From Planctomycetota bacterium (GTDB taxonomy: Bacteria; Planctomycetota; UBA1135; GCA-002686595), in the NCBI GenBank assembly GCA_030746555.1, contig JASLMK010000023.1:1-64000 (forward strand): DNA of 64,000 nucleotides, read 5' to 3'. Both the position numbers and the translations under genes were made by a program. This document shows, in pieces, positions 7,909 to 16,031 of the stretch. Within the stretch, counting starts at the first letter, position 1; every line of letters starts with the position of its first letter. The notes under the pieces were generated by a model that ran no database searches, was not told the DNA's origin, and saw nothing but the letters and a program-made list of their open reading frames with translations.

Positions 7909-10383
7909 ATGAAATGGAACAAGACGAAGACCCTGACCCTCTGGCTGGCTAGCGCGGCCCTCGGTGGGGTCGCCATCGGCCAGACCGGCGCCGCGATCAC
8001 GACCATCAAGGTCGGCATCGACGGCGGAGACCAGAACGACTTCCACTACTACGGGCAGAGCGGCGGGATCGCCGCCTACTCGATGGGCACGACCTCCTGT
8101 AATCCGGGAACGGAGGTGGTCACCTGGACCAGCAGCAACCATCCCGTCATCGGGCAGAACTTCTTCCGGCTGAAGGATGGTCGCTTCGAGCAGATCGGCC
8201 AGAGCTGGCTCAAGCACGGCTTCTGCGCCGTGAACGAGAGCGGCTGCGGCTCCTGCCAGGGCACCTCCTGCAACACCCTCGGACTCGGCTGCGCGGACAC
8301 GTATTGGGCGACGCTCAACGACGGCGCAGGCGGCGGACCCAAGTACCAGGTGAACGCCACCAGTGGAGTCCACCAACACCCCTATCCGAGTCCCAGCGGG
8401 CCCTCCACCATCCGCGGGCGGCTGCAGGTTCAGGTCAGCGATATCGACCCGACGCTGAACACCGGCGCGGAGTACTTCGCCGAGGCACAGTACGTCTCAC
8501 AGCACACCGCAGAGGACGGTAACGGCGGAATCTCCAACGCCTGGCGCAAGCTGAACGTCGTCTCGGTGAGCAACATCGACGGCGGCGGGATCACGATGGT
8601 CGACCAATGCGCACCCTACGCGTGGGCGTCGGAGGACAGCTCGGTCAACGTACAGGACATCATGTACGTCGACGAGGGCGGCAGCTCCATCCACGGCCAC
8701 TACACGGTGGGCTACAAGGTCGAGGCTCTCGGCAGCTCGTGGCGTTACACCTACGTCGTCTACAACCGCACGTCCGACTCCAGCGCCGGCTCCCTGTCGA
8801 TCCCGGTGGGCAGCTCGGCGACGCTGACCAACTTGTACTTCAACGACGTCGCCTACCACAGCGGCGAGCCCTTCAACTCCAACGACTGGTTGACCAGCCA
8901 GGCCGGCGGGATGCTCACGTGGCAGACCGACGAGACCTTCAGCCAAAACCCCAACGCCAACGCAATCCGCTGGGGGAACATGTGGAGCTTCGGGTTTGAC
9001 GCCGACGTCCCGCCGACGCCCGGCACGGCCGAACTCGGGATGTTCAAGGACAGCCACGTCATCCAGTTCGGCGTCGCAGGCCCCGGCGGCGATCCGCCGC
9101 CGCTGTTCATCAGCTTCCCCGAGGGCATCCCTGAGCTGGTCAACCCCTCGGGCAACACCACCCTGTCGGTGCACACCGCACCGGGCCTCGACTCCGCCAT
9201 CCCCGGCTCCGGCATCCTGCACGTGAACGTCGCCGGCCAGCCGACCCAGGTCCCCCTGACCGACACGGCTCCGGGCGAACACGAGGGGAACTTCCCTGCC
9301 GTGGACTGCGGATCTCAACTCGACTGGTACGTGAGCTTCGACCTCACGGGGGGCGGCACCTACTCCTCCCCCGCCGGAGCCCCAGCTGACACCTATACGT
9401 CCCTGGCCTGGGTGGTGAACCAGATAGCGGCAGATGACCTCGAGAGCGACACCGGCTGGACCGGCGGAGTTCCCGGTGACGACGCCACGACCGGTATGTG
9501 GACACGGGTCGATCCCATAGGCACCGACATCCAGCCCGAGGACGACCACACCCCGGCACCGGGCTCCCAGTGCTGGGTAACTGGTCAGGGTTCCAACGGC
9601 GGTTCAAACGGTGAAAACGACGTGGACAATGGCAGTACCACTCTGCTCTCACCCGTCTACAACATGTCGGGAACGATCGATCCCACGCTGAGCTATTGGC
9701 GCTGGTACAACAACGGAAGTGGGAGCAACCCCGCTCCCAACGCCGACGTGTTCGTCATCGACATCTCGAATGACGGCGGCGCTAGCTGGACGAACGTCGA
9801 GACCGTCGGCCCCAGCGGCGCGGAGACGAACGGCGGCTGGATCGAGCACGCATTCCTCGTCTCCGACTTCGTCACGCCCACGGCTGCTGTCCAGCTACGC
9901 TTCGTAGCCTCTGACCTCGGCAGCGGGTCATACGTCGAAGCGGCCATAGACGACCTGCAGGTCACCGACTTCGGCTGCGGCTGCGGTGCGAGCAACTACT
10001 GCATCTCCGAGCCCAATTCCTCGGGTGCGGCGGGGGTGATCAGCGCCTCGGGCAGCTTCGACGTCGGCGACAACGACCTGCACCTGTCCGTCGCCGGGGT
10101 CGCCTCCAGCCAGCCGGGGATCTTCTATTACGGCCAGAACCAGACGCAGATACCCTTCGGCAATGGCTTTCGCTGCATCGGCGGCTCAGTGGTACGCCTG
10201 CCGGTGGTCTGGAGCGACGGCACGGGCAGCTCGAGCTACGACCCCGACCTGACGAACCTCCCGCCCGGGGGCCAGATCGACCCGGGCTCTACCTGGAACT
10301 TCCAGTACTGGTTCCGTGATCCGGTCGCAGGTGGAGCGAACTTCGACTTCACCGACGCGATCGAGATCCACTTCTGCCCCTGA
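7909..10383 (+). CDS. exported protein of unknown function sharing the protease C-terminal half
   Basis: 824 aa; ATG 7909 gives a typical signal peptide (KTKTLTLWLASAALGGVAIG). Residues 25-395 form a unique N-terminal region that I do not recognise. It is beta-rich, with several Cys (SGCGSCQGTSCNTLGLGC near 113-125) and aromatic-rich stretches such as YTVGYKVEALGSSWRYTYVV. Residues 397-824 are paralogous to residues 434-860 of the upstream protease and end with the same NFQYWFRDP...IEIHFCP sequence. No catalytic motif is visible. The shared half and tandem arrangement suggest duplication of the display or adhesion part onto a different N-terminus. A strong hairpin at 10403-10439 closes the pair. 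Confidence 0.75.
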   Translation: MKWNKTKTLTLWLASAALGGVAIGQTGAAITTIKVGIDGGDQNDFHYYGQSGGIAAYSMGTTSCNPGTEVVTWTSSNHPVIGQNFFRLKDGRFEQIGQSWLKHGFCAVNESGCGSCQGTSCNTLGLGCADTYWATLNDGAGGGPKYQVNATSGVHQHPYPSPSGPSTIRGRLQVQVSDIDPTLNTGAEYFAEAQYVSQHTAEDGNGGISNAWRKLNVVSVSNIDGGGITMVDQCAPYAWASEDSSVNVQDIMYVDEGGSSIHGHYTVGYKVEALGSSWRYTYVVYNRTSDSSAGSLSIPVGSSATLTNLYFNDVAYHSGEPFNSNDWLTSQAGGMLTWQTDETFSQNPNANAIRWGNMWSFGFDADVPPTPGTAELGMFKDSHVIQFGVAGPGGDPPPLFISFPEGIPELVNPSGNTTLSVHTAPGLDSAIPGSGILHVNVAGQPTQVPLTDTAPGEHEGNFPAVDCGSQLDWYVSFDLTGGGTYSSPAGAPADTYTSLAWVVNQIAADDLESDTGWTGGVPGDDATTGMWTRVDPIGTDIQPEDDHTPAPGSQCWVTGQGSNGGSNGENDVDNGSTTLLSPVYNMSGTIDPTLSYWRWYNNGSGSNPAPNADVFVIDISNDGGASWTNVETVGPSGAETNGGWIEHAFLVSDFVTPTAAVQLRFVASDLGSGSYVEAAIDDLQVTDFGCGCGASNYCISEPNSSGAAGVISASGSFDVGDNDLHLSVAGVASSQPGIFYYGQNQTQIPFGNGFRCIGGSVVRLPVVWSDGTGSSSYDPDLTNLPPGGQIDPGSTWNFQYWFRDPVAGGANFDFTDAIEIHFCP
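9097..10383 (+). repeat. C-terminal module, copy 2 (paralogous to 6497-7780)
   Basis: Second copy of the 430-codon module. It includes the 96-nt block 9532-9627, which has a single difference (9564) from 6932-7027. Confidence 0.9.
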
Positions 10384-10402
10384 GGGCGCGGGACGACATC
10401 AC

Positions 10403-10439
10403 GGACGGGGCGGCCTCCAGCGGTGGGGCCGCCCCGTCC
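10403..10439. terminator. strong hairpin terminator
   Basis: A perfect 13-bp GC stem (GGACGGGGCGGCC at 10403-10415 with its complement at 10427-10439) and an 11-nt loop begins 20 bp after the stop of the exported-protein gene. It has no T-tract, as is common at this GC content, and could work in both directions. Confidence 0.6.
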
Positions 10440-10447
10440 TGCGTCCC

Positions 10448-10567
10448 CTAGACCATCTTCAGGTAGACGCGCTTCTCCAGCACGCTGGCGGTCAGCATGC
10501 CGCTGGCCATGGCGCTGATGACGCCGATGGAGGCGGCGTCGACGCCGGTCATCAACAAGCGCGGACC
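10448..10567 (-). pseudogene. 3' remnant of an FAD-dependent oxidoreductase
   Basis: Reading the minus strand from 10567 to the TAG at 10448-10450 gives GPRLLMTGVDAASIGVISAM followed by ASGMLTASVLEKRVYLKMV. This resembles the C-terminal end of phytoene-desaturase/retinol-reductase-like FAD oxidoreductases, where L.LTGQD....GV.GAL..G...AS closes the FAD-binding domain. The frame is closed by a stop at about 10589 and the segment just upstream has no matching sequence, so only about 39 codons survive. It lies next to the repeat-rich patch at 10.64-10.93 kb, which suggests that a rearrangement removed the rest. Confidence 0.5.
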
Positions 10568-10638
10568 TACGGTGTCGCACGCACTGCGTCACCTCACCGA
10601 CACGAGAGTGCCGCACACCCACCTTGGACGGGGAGCGG

Positions 10639-10842
10639 CTAGCCCGGATGATTCATGAAGACGTGCACCAGACCCAGCAACTCGGTTCGGGGTGGTGCCT
10701 TGCGGGTTCTGGCGACGCAGGCGACCCTGAACGGGTCGTCGAGGAAGCCAGGTTCTCATAAAGCGCCGCCAGGGGCCGAGAGGCCGTCGAAGACGGCCGG
10801 TTGCGAAGTCTGGTGTGCGTGTTCATGGATCATCCGGGCTGG
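10639..10842. mobile_element. short inverted-repeat-bounded element (MITE-like)
   Basis: The left end (10639-10668, CTAGCCCGGATGATTCATGA...) and right end (10814-10842, ending TTCATGGATCATCCGGGCTGG in part) are imperfect inverted repeats. Over the outer 25 nt they pair at 22 positions. The roughly 145-bp interior has no convincing ORF. Size, long terminal inverted repeats and lack of coding capacity fit a non-autonomous transposon remnant. The family is not assigned. No clear target-site duplication was seen. Confidence 0.5.
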
Positions 10843-10925
10843 CGTCCCGGGGATCGCCGCTCGAAGGCCATTGCCCGCGAGTCTGGCGTCCCGGGGATCG
10901 CCGCTCGAAGGCCATCGCCCGCGAG
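10839..10925. repeat. two tandem copies of a 43-bp repeat
   Basis: Copies at 10839-10881 and 10883-10925 begin CTGGCGTCCCGGGGATCGCC and differ at one position. The first overlaps the right end of the inverted-repeat element. With the remnant at 10448-10567 and the element at 10639-10842, they account for most of the 680-bp gene-free stretch 10384-11063; nothing further is recognised in 10926-11063 apart from the leader of the next gene. Confidence 0.8.
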
Positions 10926-11063
10926 CGCACGGCCGCGGGGAGCTCCCAGCTTCGCGGTGCGAAAGCGGTTGAGCCGCCAACCGATTCCACTAGCCTGCGT
11001 AGGCCCTGGGCGCGCTCCGGCGGCCACCGGGCGCCTCCGCCACGCCCTATCCCCCCCGAGATC

Positions 11064-12011
11064 ATGGAATCCGCCGCCCCCACGCCCCCGCGCTCGGCCG
11101 CCGTCGTCGTGCGCGTCGCCGCCCTGTGGGTCGCCGCGGGCGCCCTCTTCAAGCTCTTCGCCGGGACTCCCAACGACCTGCCTCCGGTGGTGCAGGAGTT
11201 CTTTCTAGGCCGGGACCTGACGTTTCGCCTGGCGATCGCCGTCGAGCTCTCGATCGTGCTGCTCGCCTTCCTGCGCCCGCGGGTGGCCTGGCCGATCCTG
11301 GTGGCGCTCTTTGTCGTGTTCGACCTCGTCCTGTGGCTGCTCGTACGGATGTTGGTCGAGTCCGAAGGCGTCTCGACCCTCGAGGCGCTCTTCTCCGAGG
11401 AGGCCTCCTGCGGTTGCTTCGGCTCCAACGTCCACCTCGCTCCGGGCTGGATGATCCTGATCGACACGATCCTGGTGGTCGCCGTGGTCGCGAGCAGGCC
11501 CTGGCGCCGCCCCGCGCCGCCGACGGGCTCCTCCTGGCTGTTGGCGGGCCTGGGCGCACTGGTGTGGATCGCGCCGTTCGTGCTGATTCCCTCGGCGGGC
11601 CTCGGGGAGGGCCAGCAGTTGGAGAGCAAGCGCTTCATCGAACTCGACGTGGAGAGCTGGCAGGGCGAGTTCGTCTACGACCTCGAGGTCCTGCGCCAGG
11701 CCGTCCCCGACCTCGACAGCCTGCCGCCCGACGCGACCTGGCTGTTCTACCGCCAGACCTGCAGCCACTGCGCCGTCCACCTGGCCGAGCTGGCCGCGGC
11801 CGACGACGGCTCGGGGGCCTTCGTCCTGGTGCGCCTGGTGGAGGAGCACGACACGCCCGAGAACGACGAGTGCCTCGTGAAGCCCTCGGGCGGCCACGTG
11901 TTCGAGGTCACCTTCCCCTCGACCACCCAGTGGGTGCTCACTACGCCTGGGGAACTGACGGTGGAGGGCGGCACGATCACCGGCGCGCGCGAGGGGATCG
12001 GCCGGGAGTAG
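11064..12011 (+). CDS. MauE/DoxX-like membrane protein with C-terminal thioredoxin-like CxxC
   Basis: 315 aa from ATG 11064; the frame runs on upstream into the repeat patch, which is not credible coding. Four hydrophobic segments occupy roughly residues 10-165. A conserved SCGCFGSN motif between the second and third pairs of helices is typical of the MauE/DoxX redox-associated family. After one more hydrophobic segment (about 156-176) the soluble C-terminus carries FYRQTCSHCAVH, a CxxC motif in thioredoxin-like surroundings. The fusion suggests transfer of reducing or oxidising equivalents across the membrane to an exported dithiol, in the manner of VKOR or DsbD systems. The partner is unknown. 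It converges on the methyltransferase 18 bp away. Confidence 0.7.
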   Translation: MESAAPTPPRSAAVVVRVAALWVAAGALFKLFAGTPNDLPPVVQEFFLGRDLTFRLAIAVELSIVLLAFLRPRVAWPILVALFVVFDLVLWLLVRMLVESEGVSTLEALFSEEASCGCFGSNVHLAPGWMILIDTILVVAVVASRPWRRPAPPTGSSWLLAGLGALVWIAPFVLIPSAGLGEGQQLESKRFIELDVESWQGEFVYDLEVLRQAVPDLDSLPPDATWLFYRQTCSHCAVHLAELAAADDGSGAFVLVRLVEEHDTPENDECLVKPSGGHVFEVTFPSTTQWVLTTPGELTVEGGTITGAREGIGRE

Positions 12012-12029
12012 GTCGCGCCGGCTCGCCGG

Positions 12030-12986
12030 CTACTTCTCGGAGACGAGGTAGGCGATCCAGGACTCGCAGTTCTCGCCGCGCTCGTCGGGGGAGAACTCCC
12101 CGTTGCCCTCCTCGGGATCGTCGGGGTCCTCGCCCTCGAAGTAGGGCGTGACCTTGCTGAAGCCCGCCTCTCGCAGCAGGTCCTTCAGCTCGGGCAGGTT
12201 CCAGAAGCGCCACTCGTAGGCGAAGGCGCGCTTCATCTTGCTCCCGTCGCGGAAGTGGAAGTGGATGAAGCAGCGGAACTCACCACTGCCGGGGTAGTAG
12301 CAGTCCTGATCCCAGATGTAGGTGAAGCCCTCCTCGATCTTGCGGTCCTCGGTCATCTCCTCGTTGGACTCGGTCCCGCCGTAGAGGTCGATCACGAAGA
12401 TGCCGTCGTCGCCGAGGCCCGCGCGGGCGCGCCGGAAGTAGTCGAGCAGCTCGGCCCGCTCGCGAAAGATCCAGTAGGAGAAGTTCTGGGCGATGCGCAC
12501 GTCCGCGAGGCGCTCACCCTCCTCGCGGGCATCGGCGAGGTGGAGCTCGATGCGCTCGGCGTCGGCGCCGATCTTGGAGTGGTTGTTCTCCCGCCCCCAC
12601 TCGAGGGGCTCGGGGTCGAGGTCGTAGCCCTCGGCGGTGTACTCCGCGCCGAGCTTCACCCACTCGCAACAGAGCAGGCTCGTCCCGCAGAAGTCCTCGC
12701 GCAGGTGCCGGGGGCCTTGTCCGCGGATCGACCGGTAGGTGCTGTCGAGGAACTTCACGTCGAGGTCGGCCGACTGCACGGCGAGCTGGTAGAGCTCGTA
12801 CTTGTCGGCGGTCGCGGCCGTGAAGGGCGGCGGTGTGGAAGGCCGCTTGCCCCCCTTGCGCTTCTTGCGCTTCTTGCGCTCCTCGGCCTTGCGGGCCTGG
12901 AGCGCTTCCCGCTTGGCGGCTTTGCGCTCTCCCTTCGTGGTCGCCTTGCCGGCGCGCTCGGTGATCACCGTGCTGTCCTTGCTCAC
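12030..12986 (-). CDS. class I SAM-dependent methyltransferase
   Basis: 318 aa. The GTG at 12986 is chosen because AAGGAG lies 6 nt upstream; the longer open frame has no comparable site. Residues 10-50 are a highly basic tail (ERKKRKKRKGGKRP). The methyltransferase fold follows: motif I is EDFCGTSLLCCEWVKLG, then an acidic strand (AEGYDLDPEPLEWG), LHLADARE, and FVIDLYGGTES as the later strand. The substrate cannot be read from sequence. The basic tail may bind RNA, DNA or acidic membranes. It does not overlap its neighbours and lies 90 bp before the M28 peptidase stop in the same direction. Confidence 0.8.
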   Translation of the reverse strand: MSKDSTVITERAGKATTKGERKAAKREALQARKAEERKKRKKRKGGKRPSTPPPFTAATADKYELYQLAVQSADLDVKFLDSTYRSIRGQGPRHLREDFCGTSLLCCEWVKLGAEYTAEGYDLDPEPLEWGRENNHSKIGADAERIELHLADAREEGERLADVRIAQNFSYWIFRERAELLDYFRRARAGLGDDGIFVIDLYGGTESNEEMTEDRKIEEGFTYIWDQDCYYPGSGEFRCFIHFHFRDGSKMKRAFAYEWRFWNLPELKDLLREAGFSKVTPYFEGEDPDDPEEGNGEFSPDERGENCESWIAYLVSEK

Positions 12987-13075
12987 TGCTTCTCCTTCTC
13001 GGTCGCCGCCTGGGGATCGGGCATGGTAAGCGGAATCCGCACCGTCCGCGAGGGACAGGTCGAGGAGCTTGCGCG

Positions 13076-14491
13076 TCAGCGCCGCGCGGGGTTCATCCCC
13101 TCGTTCCACTCGGGGACGATCACTCCGTCGGCGAGGAGCCTGGAGGCGGCGTAGGCCGCCCGCGCACAGGTCTCCATGTGCTCGTAGTCGAGCGTGTCGG
13201 CCTCGTCGGTCACCCGGTGGTAGTCGGTGTGCAGGTTGTAGGTCGACAGGGTCTGGGCCACGATCCCGCGCAGGGCGAAGGCGAAGTTGTCGGAGCGTTG
13301 GAAGAAGTTCTGCTCGGGCCGGACGTCGGGCCCGATGGGGATCCCGGCCTCGACGAAGGCCTCGTGGAGGTTCGTGCGCTCGTGCCCGGTCAGCCACAGG
13401 CGCCCGGCCCCGCCGGCCTGGGAATCGGGGCGCCCGATCATCTCGAAGTTGAGGTTGCAGAGGGTCCTCGCGAGGGGCACGGGCGGGTGATCGAGGTAGT
13501 AGTGGGTGCCGAGCAGTCCCTTCTCCTCTGCGGTGGCGAGCAGGAACAGCAGGGTGTGGGCCGGCTTGGGCCCGCGGGCGAAGGCGCGAGCGAGTTCGAG
13601 GACGCAGGCGGTCCCCGAGGCGTCGTCGTCGGCGCCGTTGCGGATCACGTCGCGCTCTGGGTTGTCGGGATCGGGCTCCCCGGCGCCGATGTGATCGTAG
13701 TGGGCGGAGAAGACGATCACGTCCTCGCCCTCGCCGCTGACGCGCCCGATGACGTTGTAGGTCTCGACGCGCTCGAGCTCCACGTTCGGCGAGAGGTCGA
13801 GCTTGGCGAAGTGCCCCGACTGGAAGCGCGCCCGCAGGTCGCCGTTGACGCGCACACGCGGCGGCGAACTCACCGCGCCCGCCTCATCGAGTCGCGGTCG
13901 GCCGACCCCGGGACGGAAGCGGCTGCGGCCGGGGCGGGAGGAGCCGGGGAACAGGAGCGCACCGAAGCCCTCCCCCGACTCGTAGCCGGCGGAGGCGATC
14001 CACTTCATGCCGGTGGAGTAGCGCGTCGCGACGTACAAGGCGGCCCCCTCGTCCGGCTCGGCGGGGAGCTCGTCCTCGCCGCGCACGATGACGACGCGCA
14101 GGCCCTCGCGCGGGGCGACGCCACCTCCGAGCAGGGTGAAGTCCGCCCCGTACTCGACCGCCTTCTCGACGCCGGCGTCGTCGAAGAGGGTCATCGCGGG
14201 CGGCTCGGAGCGGATCTCGCGCACCAGTGGCACGGCCTGCAGGAAGCCGTCGCCGTCACCCGCGGGCTCGACCCCTCCCCGGCGCAGGACGTCGGCGAGG
14301 TAGCGGGCCGCGCGGTTCAGCTCCTCGGAGCCGGTGTCACGGCCCCGCAGCTCGTCGGAAGCGAGGAAGCGCACATGGGCTTCGAGGTCCACACGGGCGA
14401 TCTCGACCGCGGGAGCACGCTGCGCATCCTGGGGGCGCGCAGCGGTCGGGATACAGAGCGCGACCAGGCAGAGGGCGTGGAGTGAGGGCAT
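13076..14491 (-). CDS. exported M28-family metallopeptidase
   Basis: 471 aa from ATG 14491, which puts a signal peptide at the N-terminus (MPSLHALCLVALCIPTAARP); a start 30 bp upstream is possible. The peptidase M28 domain is in the second half, with two-zinc ligand motifs FSAHYDHIGAG, NGADDDASGT, LATAEEKGLLGT (catalytic Glu pair), NLNFEMIGRP and a late His in TDYHRVTDEADT. The first half contains a probable PA-like insert (about 130-240). Members are aminopeptidases or carboxypeptidases that trim peptides in the periplasm or outside the cell. All metal ligands expected for the family appear present. Confidence 0.9.
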   Translation of the reverse strand: MPSLHALCLVALCIPTAARPQDAQRAPAVEIARVDLEAHVRFLASDELRGRDTGSEELNRAARYLADVLRRGGVEPAGDGDGFLQAVPLVREIRSEPPAMTLFDDAGVEKAVEYGADFTLLGGGVAPREGLRVVIVRGEDELPAEPDEGAALYVATRYSTGMKWIASAGYESGEGFGALLFPGSSRPGRSRFRPGVGRPRLDEAGAVSSPPRVRVNGDLRARFQSGHFAKLDLSPNVELERVETYNVIGRVSGEGEDVIVFSAHYDHIGAGEPDPDNPERDVIRNGADDDASGTACVLELARAFARGPKPAHTLLFLLATAEEKGLLGTHYYLDHPPVPLARTLCNLNFEMIGRPDSQAGGAGRLWLTGHERTNLHEAFVEAGIPIGPDVRPEQNFFQRSDNFAFALRGIVAQTLSTYNLHTDYHRVTDEADTLDYEHMETCARAAYAASRLLADGVIVPEWNEGMNPARR

Positions 14492-14540
14492 CTTCGGATG
14501 AGCGGCGGTTGAGCGCCTCACGCGTGCGGGGTGGAGTCCT

Positions 14541-14858
14541 CTAGGCGACGAATTCCCTGATGGCGCGGAAGATCTCCTCGTTGTGGCGTGGGTCGGAGAC
14601 GAAGATGCGCACCATCCCGGCGACGTCGCGGTTGACCTTCATCGAGCCGGGGCCGAGACGACGGTTCACCTTGCGCGCGAGCGCGGTCGGTTCGGTGACC
14701 TCCAGCATGATCCAGGTGCCCACCGAGGGCAAGGTGCGCACGCCGTCGATGCCCGACAGACGCGAAGTCAGCCGGTCCTTCTCCTCTGCGTTCACTCCAC
14801 CGGCGGGGGCGGCCGACCTCGGAGCACCGCTCCCAACTGCACCGTTCTGCGTGTCCAT
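14541..14858 (-). CDS. solitary aminotransferase-like C-terminal domain (hypothetical)
   Basis: 105 aa. The start at 14858 is supported by a strong GGAGG run 5 nt upstream. After a 30-residue low-complexity N-terminus the protein reads like the small C-terminal domain of HisC-type fold-I aminotransferases: a short helix, LPSVGTWIMLEVTEPTALAR, a Gly-rich turn, then MVRIFVSDPRHNEEIFRAIR, where full-length enzymes have (L/I)RI.VG...EN...L..L. The PLP-binding lysine domain is absent and no such domain precedes it. It could be a relic with its own ribosome-binding site, or a genuine small ligand-binding protein. It is divergent from thrB. Confidence 0.55.
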   Translation of the reverse strand: MDTQNGAVGSGAPRSAAPAGGVNAEEKDRLTSRLSGIDGVRTLPSVGTWIMLEVTEPTALARKVNRRLGPGSMKVNRDVAGMVRIFVSDPRHNEEIFRAIREFVA

Positions 14859-15091
14859 CCTGTCCCCCCTCCGGTCGTGGTGTGCGCCGCGGGCGCGCCT
14901 GGTTCGTCTGGAAGTGCCCCGGGAGCCCGAACGGTCGACGCCCTCCGTCGACGGTCCAACCCCTCCTTGAAGGCCACCCTATATGGTGTTTCGAGACGAT
15001 CCAAGCCCAACCTGGCGCGTTTCTTTGCAAGTTCGCAACCGGCGAGCGGCCTCTCGACGCGGCCCACGACGCGCGGGATGATGGGTGTGCG

Positions 15092-16021
15092 ATGTTCAAC
15101 GACTCCCTCGGTGACGCACCGCGCATGCGGGTTCGCGTCCCCTGTTCGACCTCCAACCTCGGGCCCGGGTTCGACTGCCTCGGCCTCGCTCTCTCCCTGG
15201 AACTCGAGGTCGAACTCCATGTGCGTCCGGATCGCACTGCCCACGAGCTCGCGGAGCTCGCCGGGTTCGCCACCGACTGGCCGCTGGAGGGAAACTGCCT
15301 CCCGACGGCCTTCGACCACGTGTTCGGCGAGCTGGGTCTGCGATCTCCCGCCTGCGACTTCCGCGTGAACTCGACCATCCCCACGGCGCGCGGGCTCGGC
15401 AGCAGCGGCGCGGCCACCGCCGCCGGCCTGCTCCTGGGGGCGTCCTTCGCGCCTCAGCCCGTCGAAGTGAAGCAGCTCCTGCGCTGGGGCACCGCCCTCG
15501 AGGGGCACCCCGACAACGCGACCGCCTCCCTGCTCGGAGGCTGTACCTTGGGCGTGCCCCACGGTGGCGACCTGGCGGTGGTGCGGCCCCGTGTGCACCC
15601 TGATCTGGTCTTCCCCGTGGCCTGGCCGGCGGAACCGACCCCGACGGCCGAGGCGCGGTCGGTGCTGCCCGAGTCCGTCCCCTTCGCCGACGCGGTCGAG
15701 AATCCCCGACGCCTGGCCCTGCTGCTCGCGGGTCTGCGCGAGGGGGACCCCGAATTGTGCCGCCTGGGGATCGAGGATCGGCTCCACGCTCCCTACCGCC
15801 TGGCGCTCATCGGGGGGGCGCGAGACGCCCTGGCCGCCGCGCTAGAGGCGGGCGCTCACGCGGCGACGATCAGCGGCAGCGGCTCGGGCCTGGTCGCGAT
15901 CTGCGACGCGCACGACGGCCCCGCGGTGGCAGCGGCCCTGGCGGGGGGCCTGCAGGGCGACGGGGTCGAACAGCGCGTCCTCGCCCCCGTCTTCGGAGCG
16001 CCGCGAGTCGAGCGCCTCTGA
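15092..16021 (+). CDS. thrB: homoserine kinase
   Basis: 309 aa from ATG 15092; a second ATG at 15125 would give 298 aa and starts closer to the conserved core (MRVRVPCSTSNLGPGFDCLG). This GHMP kinase phosphorylates L-homoserine on the way to threonine in the cytosol. Landmarks are the N-terminal P.S..NLGPGFDCLGLAL, the ATP-binding IPTARGLGSSGAATAAG, the EGHPDNATASLLGG segment and the C-terminal ISGSGSGLVAI. Length is normal for the family. No other threonine-pathway gene is nearby. It converges on the enzyme-I-like gene with 10 bp between stops. Confidence 0.93.
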   Translation: MFNDSLGDAPRMRVRVPCSTSNLGPGFDCLGLALSLELEVELHVRPDRTAHELAELAGFATDWPLEGNCLPTAFDHVFGELGLRSPACDFRVNSTIPTARGLGSSGAATAAGLLLGASFAPQPVEVKQLLRWGTALEGHPDNATASLLGGCTLGVPHGGDLAVVRPRVHPDLVFPVAWPAEPTPTAEARSVLPESVPFADAVENPRRLALLLAGLREGDPELCRLGIEDRLHAPYRLALIGGARDALAAALEAGAHAATISGSGSGLVAICDAHDGPAVAAALAGGLQGDGVEQRVLAPVFGAPRVERL

Positions 16022-16031
16022 CGCGCGGCGC

